A stretch of DNA of 64,000 bases, taken from positions 13,522,348-13,586,347 of the forward strand of contig CAIIXF020000006.1 of the NCBI GenBank assembly GCA_903813345.2. Reading direction: 5' to 3'. Source of the DNA: Owenia fusiformis. Lineage: Eukaryota > Annelida > Polychaeta > Sabellida > Oweniidae. The notes beneath the pieces were generated by a model. It had not been told where the DNA came from, made no database searches, and saw nothing but the letters and a program-made list of their open reading frames with translations. The position numbers were made by a program, and so were the translations under genes. This document shows positions 60,101-64,000 of this stretch, piece after piece (the stretch's first letter is position 1; each line of letters starts with the position of its first letter).

Positions 60101-61083
60101 AATTTCCACAGGACAGTAGTACATCATAACAGACTGACTTCTATAGTCAGTCTGTTAGATACATACTAAGAGGTGGAGGTGAGGTGGGGGTGCTAGAGAG
60201 GAAGCAAGTGTTAAATGCTGACTATAGTAAGGAGCTATTTGATGATGTCTGGGCACCTTAAAAGTGTCTGAGACAATGTATAAAATAACTTCAATTGTTT
60301 TGTGGGGGTGTGAGGGTGGCCCACTCCCTCTAGAAAATTTTACAATTTCTTTATCGGGGGGGGGGGTGCTAGTCTATATCCAATAGACTGAATGAGAATT
60401 TTCATTCCAAATTTCAAAAAAAATTAAGACTGAATAAGATGTTGTCTAGGGGGTATGCGGTCGCATCCATAGAACCCCCCCCCCCCCCCTTCTGACGGCC
60501 CTGCCAAAGACAGCTTAGGTGTAACATGCTAATTGTGCATGGGTTTTTGATATACACAGATGATGGCATTTATTATCGTTAGGTATTCAGTGATTGCCTT
60601 GTCTGATAAGAAGACGTGTATGGCCAATCATACAATTGCTAACTTGATATTGATATAATTGATATAATTACATGTACTTATTAAGGAGAACTACCTAAAT
60701 GACCTACGAGAATATTGAAACTTTAAAGATTAAATCCGGGAGATAAGATCATAAAACGTTTCGTCTTACTTGGATTTCCGCAATCTGTCCTCCCTCTTGA
60801 ACGATTTGATGAGGAGTTCCATCCTCTCACGAATAGTTCGTAAACTATCAACGTGAAGACTTTTACACACGTCGAGGCGAACAGCCTCCCAATTGGGAGG
60901 ATTCTCCCATGGATTTCTTGCCAGGGAAGAACGCACTAAGACTAAGTCGTCTTTGAGTCTAAAGTAAACACGTTTTTTGGCGCTTTCTTGATCTTGAGAC
61001 ATGATGTTCAGCAGTCCACGCGCCATGGATGAATATTGAAGGCTCATTGTGCTGTTTATGAGTACGATTTGCAGGCCACTCAC
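57129..61083 (-). CDS. Myb/trihelix-like protein, Harbinger partner type
   Basis: Three exons on -: 61083-60770, 57846-57617 and 57232-57129. They have GTAAGA/GTAAGA donors and TTTTAG/TTGTAG acceptors, in phase to about 215 residues. Exon 1 holds a three-helix DNA-binding region from KRVYFRLKDDLVLVRSSLAR through NPWENPPNWEAV to RERMELLIKSF, like the Myb/SANT-like proteins encoded by Harbinger elements. Exon 2 starts SGTEEEYDEMSQMLTEVISL and continues into a Lys/Glu-rich coiled-coil. Exon 3 (FLEEYLTRKIELEERKFAL, ending NPKKD) is also coiled-coil. In other animals such proteins recruit the transposase to DNA and the nucleus. The start could instead be the internal MSQDQESAKKR. Introns contain a MITE and a hairpin. 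It may belong to the transposon or be a host gene. Confidence 0.75.
57346..57513. mobile_element. CCCGGTGT-ended MITE, copy 3
   Basis: Same interior as the copies at 20115 and 53916 and an intact right end (TTTTACACCGG). The left end has lost CCCGG. It lies in intron 2 of the Myb-like gene. Confidence 0.7.
58952..59058. repeat. Inverted repeat with about 29-bp arms
   Basis: CGAATGTACCCCTTAGGGCT followed by AGGCACAAA is mirrored by TTTGTGCCTAGCCCTGCGGG followed by GTATATTCG, with few mismatches, around a centre of about 45 bp. Both strands happen to stay open across it. Likely a small fold-back element in intron 1 of the Myb-like gene. Confidence 0.65.
59260..60450. repeat. Degenerate tandem repeat
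   Basis: Diverged units of roughly 200 bp share GCTATTTGGTGCTTTCTG, CAAGGTGCTATT, CCCCCTAGAAAA and GTGTATGAGTCAATAA at staggered positions, together with G- and C-rich runs. No coding signal. Confidence 0.5.
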
Positions 61084-61588
61084 TCATAATCAAATTAGTT
61101 GACTAATTAGCCTGGTTCCTTTCATCAAAATTAGCACGATATACACTAAACATTATGTAGGTCACTTAAATTTAACATTTAGGGGAAATTGATATACATT
61201 TGAAGGACAAAAATAGATGCGGAAACAACTACGCACAAAAGTGTCAACTTTACGTACTTTCGGTATTGCAGTCGATAACACAAACGTATTGAGTCCACAT
61301 TTGCTCCATCGTTGCGTTACGGATTTTGATACGGGCAGCTGAAACGTTGTGCGAAGCAACTACACTGTGATTATTGTAATACCATTCCACACAGTGTAAA
61401 ATGATTTGAACATACCATTTGGAAAACTCGATTTATGTCAAACAATAAACAAATCCATTCACCAAATCTAAGTCATATATTGAACAACACAATGTGTTTG
61501 TTCATACAGTGATACTTTTAGAACTAAAATCAATGTAATTGTATGATAAAATGGGATGCGTAAATGACCAACGTACAAAAGCCTCATT
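61084..61588. other. Upstream of the Myb-like gene
   Basis: Would contain the promoter of the Myb-like gene and, if real, the right end of the Harbinger element near 61356. Nothing else is recognised before the gap. Confidence 0.3.
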
Positions 61589-62088
61589 NNNNNNNNNNNN
61601 NNNNNNNNNNNNNNNNNNNNNNNNNNNNNNNNNNNNNNNNNNNNNNNNNNNNNNNNNNNNNNNNNNNNNNNNNNNNNNNNNNNNNNNNNNNNNNNNNNNN
61701 NNNNNNNNNNNNNNNNNNNNNNNNNNNNNNNNNNNNNNNNNNNNNNNNNNNNNNNNNNNNNNNNNNNNNNNNNNNNNNNNNNNNNNNNNNNNNNNNNNNN
61801 NNNNNNNNNNNNNNNNNNNNNNNNNNNNNNNNNNNNNNNNNNNNNNNNNNNNNNNNNNNNNNNNNNNNNNNNNNNNNNNNNNNNNNNNNNNNNNNNNNNN
61901 NNNNNNNNNNNNNNNNNNNNNNNNNNNNNNNNNNNNNNNNNNNNNNNNNNNNNNNNNNNNNNNNNNNNNNNNNNNNNNNNNNNNNNNNNNNNNNNNNNNN
62001 NNNNNNNNNNNNNNNNNNNNNNNNNNNNNNNNNNNNNNNNNNNNNNNNNNNNNNNNNNNNNNNNNNNNNNNNNNNNNNNNNNNNNNNN
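61589..62088. other. Assembly gap (500 N)
   Basis: Exactly 500 N; true size unknown. Frames reported across it have no meaning. Confidence 0.99.
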
Positions 62089-62795
62089 CGGGACGTCATA
62101 AAGTCCGATATTTCGATTTCGTCGGTAGAGCCCCAAATCACCCAGCCATTTTTGATTGTTCCTAACTTTGTGAATTTTTGATGAAATTGAATTCTGTTTT
62201 CAGTTTTGAGTTATATAAGTCTAGAACTTAGTTCATTGGAGTGGATATGACTCAAAGCTCGTGAAAATGCAGCTGAAATGCTTTCGAAACAATTCGAATT
62301 TTTTTCAAGCGATTTTTTAAGAAATTAAAACTTTTTCGAAAAAACTGGCAGAAAACCATCTCCCCCTGCTCTGAGATTCAAAGTGGTATTTAAATGATAC
62401 AAGACGATATGGGAAACATTTTTATCCACTTACCTTTTGTGAAGAATACGTGCAACTCGCTGAAAATTACTTTCAAACCTAGATCATTATTTTCGATTTT
62501 CTTGTTTCACTATTGAAGAGCGATCGTTAGTTTCCGGTTCCGCCGTGCGTTACAAACTTTTTGCTTTTGAACATGTTGAACATTTAGACCTTTTTAGGTT
62601 GAATATAATGGTAGACATGCAGATTTACTATGTTGTATATGTATGCTGTATATCTGACTACCCATGGACCTCATAATGAGTAAGTACAAACGCTTAATTG
62701 AGCCTAGGATCGACGAAACATGTCAGTTAATTGACCTAGATTTTTCAAAATGGATGCCATATTTTCGATTCCAAATCGGTAAAAACTATGTTTTG
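62089..62795. other. No gene seen
   Basis: Non-coding sequence between the gap and the 3' end of the CR1-like element. Confidence 0.35.
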
Positions 62796-64000
62796 ATCAT
62801 CATCATCATCATAGTACACGATTCAATCATTTACTGATTACTACATCGCGGGTTAGTATGCATAGTAAAAGATAAAAACAGTGTTAGAGTAAAAGGTAAA
62901 GTTAAAATCGGTTTAAAAACAGTTACACAACAGTAAGAGTTAAGGAATGGGGTTTTGGTAGTAAGAACCCAGCGTGGTTTTAAAGCCTTCTAATGTTCCC
63001 GCTGTCACTATTGATTCTGGAAGTGAGTTCCATTCCCTGATTGTATTTGGGAAGAAAGACTGCAAAGTGACATCTTTGTTGTATCTGTGGCGGACAAAGG
63101 CTTGGCTGTTAGTTACTTGTAATCGTCTGGGTCTATTGTGGGAGGGGGGTTCAAGATATTGGTCCTTGGGAATTCCAACTAGGCTATTGTTGATTTTATA
63201 GAGCATGGTGAGCCGTTGTTGTTGTCTTCTCTGCTCCAGAGACTCCCATTGTAGCTTGGACAGCATAGCACCGACAGAGCTAACACGGTTGAAGTCATTC
63301 ATGACATACCGTGCTGCTCTTCGCTGGGTCATCTCCAGAGCTTGTTTTTGGGTTGATGTGTAAGGGTCCCAGACACAGCCTGCATATTCAAGCCTTGGTC
63401 TAATCAGGGTGAAATATGCAGTCTGCTTAGTATGTTGAGGAGCTTTCCATAAATGACGTCTCAGCATGCCAAGGAGCTGGTTACTCTTGGTTATGGATTT
63501 AGCAATATGCTGGTTCCACTTAAGGTCTGCCTGCACTGTAACACCAAGATATTCTGCAGACGATACCTGTTTAAGGGCATGTCCCTGCATGTTGTAGATG
63601 GAGACAGCAGGTGTTCGTCTTCCAGTTGCCGACAGCACAGTGCACTTGTCTGGGTGGAATTGCATCAGCCATTGATTTTCCCAGGCTACTGCAGCATTAA
63701 GGTCTTCTTGTAGTAATGCTGCATCGAGTGGTGAATCAACTTGTCTGTAAATGATGCTGTCATCTGCAAAAAGCCTCAAGGTACTATGTTGCAGGACATC
63801 AGGTAAATCGTTAATGTAAATGAGGAAGAGGATCGGACCGAGGACAGTCCCCTGGGGGACTCCTGATGTTACAGCTGCCTCATCCGATGTCACTCCATCT
63901 ACACTAACTCTTTGGGTTCTTGCATGCAGGAAGTCTTTGATCCAGTAGTTGGCCTGACCTCTGATACCGTAGTATTGGAGTTTGTAAAGCAGGTGGCGAT
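62796..64000 (-). mobile_element. CR1/Jockey-like LINE, 3' part
   Basis: The coding part is followed on - by about 130 bp and a short (ATG/GAT)n repeat, seen as ATCATCATCATCATC on + at 62796-62813, the kind of simple-repeat 3' end used by CR1-like LINEs. It continues beyond the right edge. Confidence 0.65.
62940..64000 (-). CDS. Reverse transcriptase of a CR1/Jockey-like LINE (partial)
   Basis: The open frame enters from beyond 64000 (first full codon ends at 63998) and stops at 62940, about 353 codons seen. It begins HLLYKLQYYGIRGQANYWI, then the conserved GVPQGTVLGPILFLIYINDL and the catalytic RLFADDS box (FADD). SSAEYLGVTVQADLKWNQHI and the usual thumb and C-terminal region follow (RPRLEYAGCVWDP, RRAARYVMNDF, FFPNTIREWNSLP). 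This is the typical order for CR1/Jockey-group elements. No stop or frameshift within the part seen; the endonuclease and first RT motifs lie outside the window. Confidence 0.88.
   Translation of the reverse strand, partial: RHLLYKLQYYGIRGQANYWIKDFLHARTQRVSVDGVTSDEAAVTSGVPQGTVLGPILFLIYINDLPDVLQHSTLRLFADDSIIYRQVDSPLDAALLQEDLNAAVAWENQWLMQFHPDKCTVLSATGRRTPAVSIYNMQGHALKQVSSAEYLGVTVQADLKWNQHIAKSITKSNQLLGMLRRHLWKAPQHTKQTAYFTLIRPRLEYAGCVWDPYTSTQKQALEMTQRRAARYVMNDFNRVSSVGAMLSKLQWESLEQRRQQQRLTMLYKINNSLVGIPKDQYLEPPSHNRPRRLQVTNSQAFVRHRYNKDVTLQSFFPNTIREWNSLPESIVTAGTLEGFKTTLGSYYQNPIP

Larger units (their letters stand above)
53529..61356. mobile_element. Possible autonomous Harbinger element
   Basis: Hypothesis. 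The interval contains an intact Harbinger transposase and a convergent Myb-like gene. TTCGCACAACG occurs at its left limit and, as complement, at its right limit; inward, both ends have GCT, CGTATC and ATCCGTA in the same order with spacing differences. No matching 3-bp target duplication was found (GGT left, GCA right), so the limits are not proven. Two MITEs and a hairpin lie inside. Confidence 0.3.

Noticed and set aside
61468-62181. Frames of about 185-222 codons across the second N run
   Set aside because: Same artefact: the frame is carried by N.

Overview
The window looks like an AT-rich metazoan nuclear genome, probably a marine invertebrate, but I cannot name the phylum. Genes are split by GT-AG introns, coding sequence is sparse, and non-LTR retrotransposons, PIF/Harbinger elements, fold-back elements and satellites fill most of the space. 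Two runs of exactly 500 N (32089-32588 and 61589-62088) are scaffold gaps of arbitrary size.

Left third (1-20.6 kb) holds the host genes. A lipocalin (apolipoprotein-D-like) 3' end lies on + (689-1755). LSM2 (four exons, -, 9113 to 3514) and PSMB1 (six exons, +, 9414 to 17498) stand head to head with only 300 bp between their start codons, so they probably share a divergent promoter. Both reconstruct to full-length proteins (96 and 228 residues) with every exon junction in phase. Their long introns are crowded with fold-back elements. A - strand gene (20572 to 19198) encodes the last two exons of an unrecognised single-pass membrane protein.

Middle (20.6-46 kb) shows no convincing host gene. 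It has several fold-back elements, a roughly 118-bp satellite of about 2.9 kb that passes into a related 79-bp satellite and then a gap, dead LINE fragments, an internally deleted Harbinger element (36047-38723) lying between two oppositely oriented MITE copies, a recent 0.9-kb tandem duplication, and a 122-bp satellite.

Right (46-64 kb): a LINE of the L1/Tx1 type with an uninterrupted 1232-codon endonuclease-reverse transcriptase ends with its poly-A in the 122-bp satellite. Beyond it lie a fold-back element with 127-bp near-identical arms, an intact Harbinger transposase (54435-55493) and, convergent with it, a three-exon Myb/trihelix-like gene (61083 to 57129) of the kind that partners Harbinger transposases. 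A CR1/Jockey-like reverse transcriptase runs off the right edge.

The most interesting signals are: the Harbinger transposase plus Myb-like pair, with possible common termini; several unrelated-looking fold-back families that share an architecture (TIR with a TCACA core, or a 3-bp target duplication, plus dense arrays of a family-specific short motif); and a 1.8-kb segment bounded by two 30-bp palindromes whose arms differ by compensatory changes.
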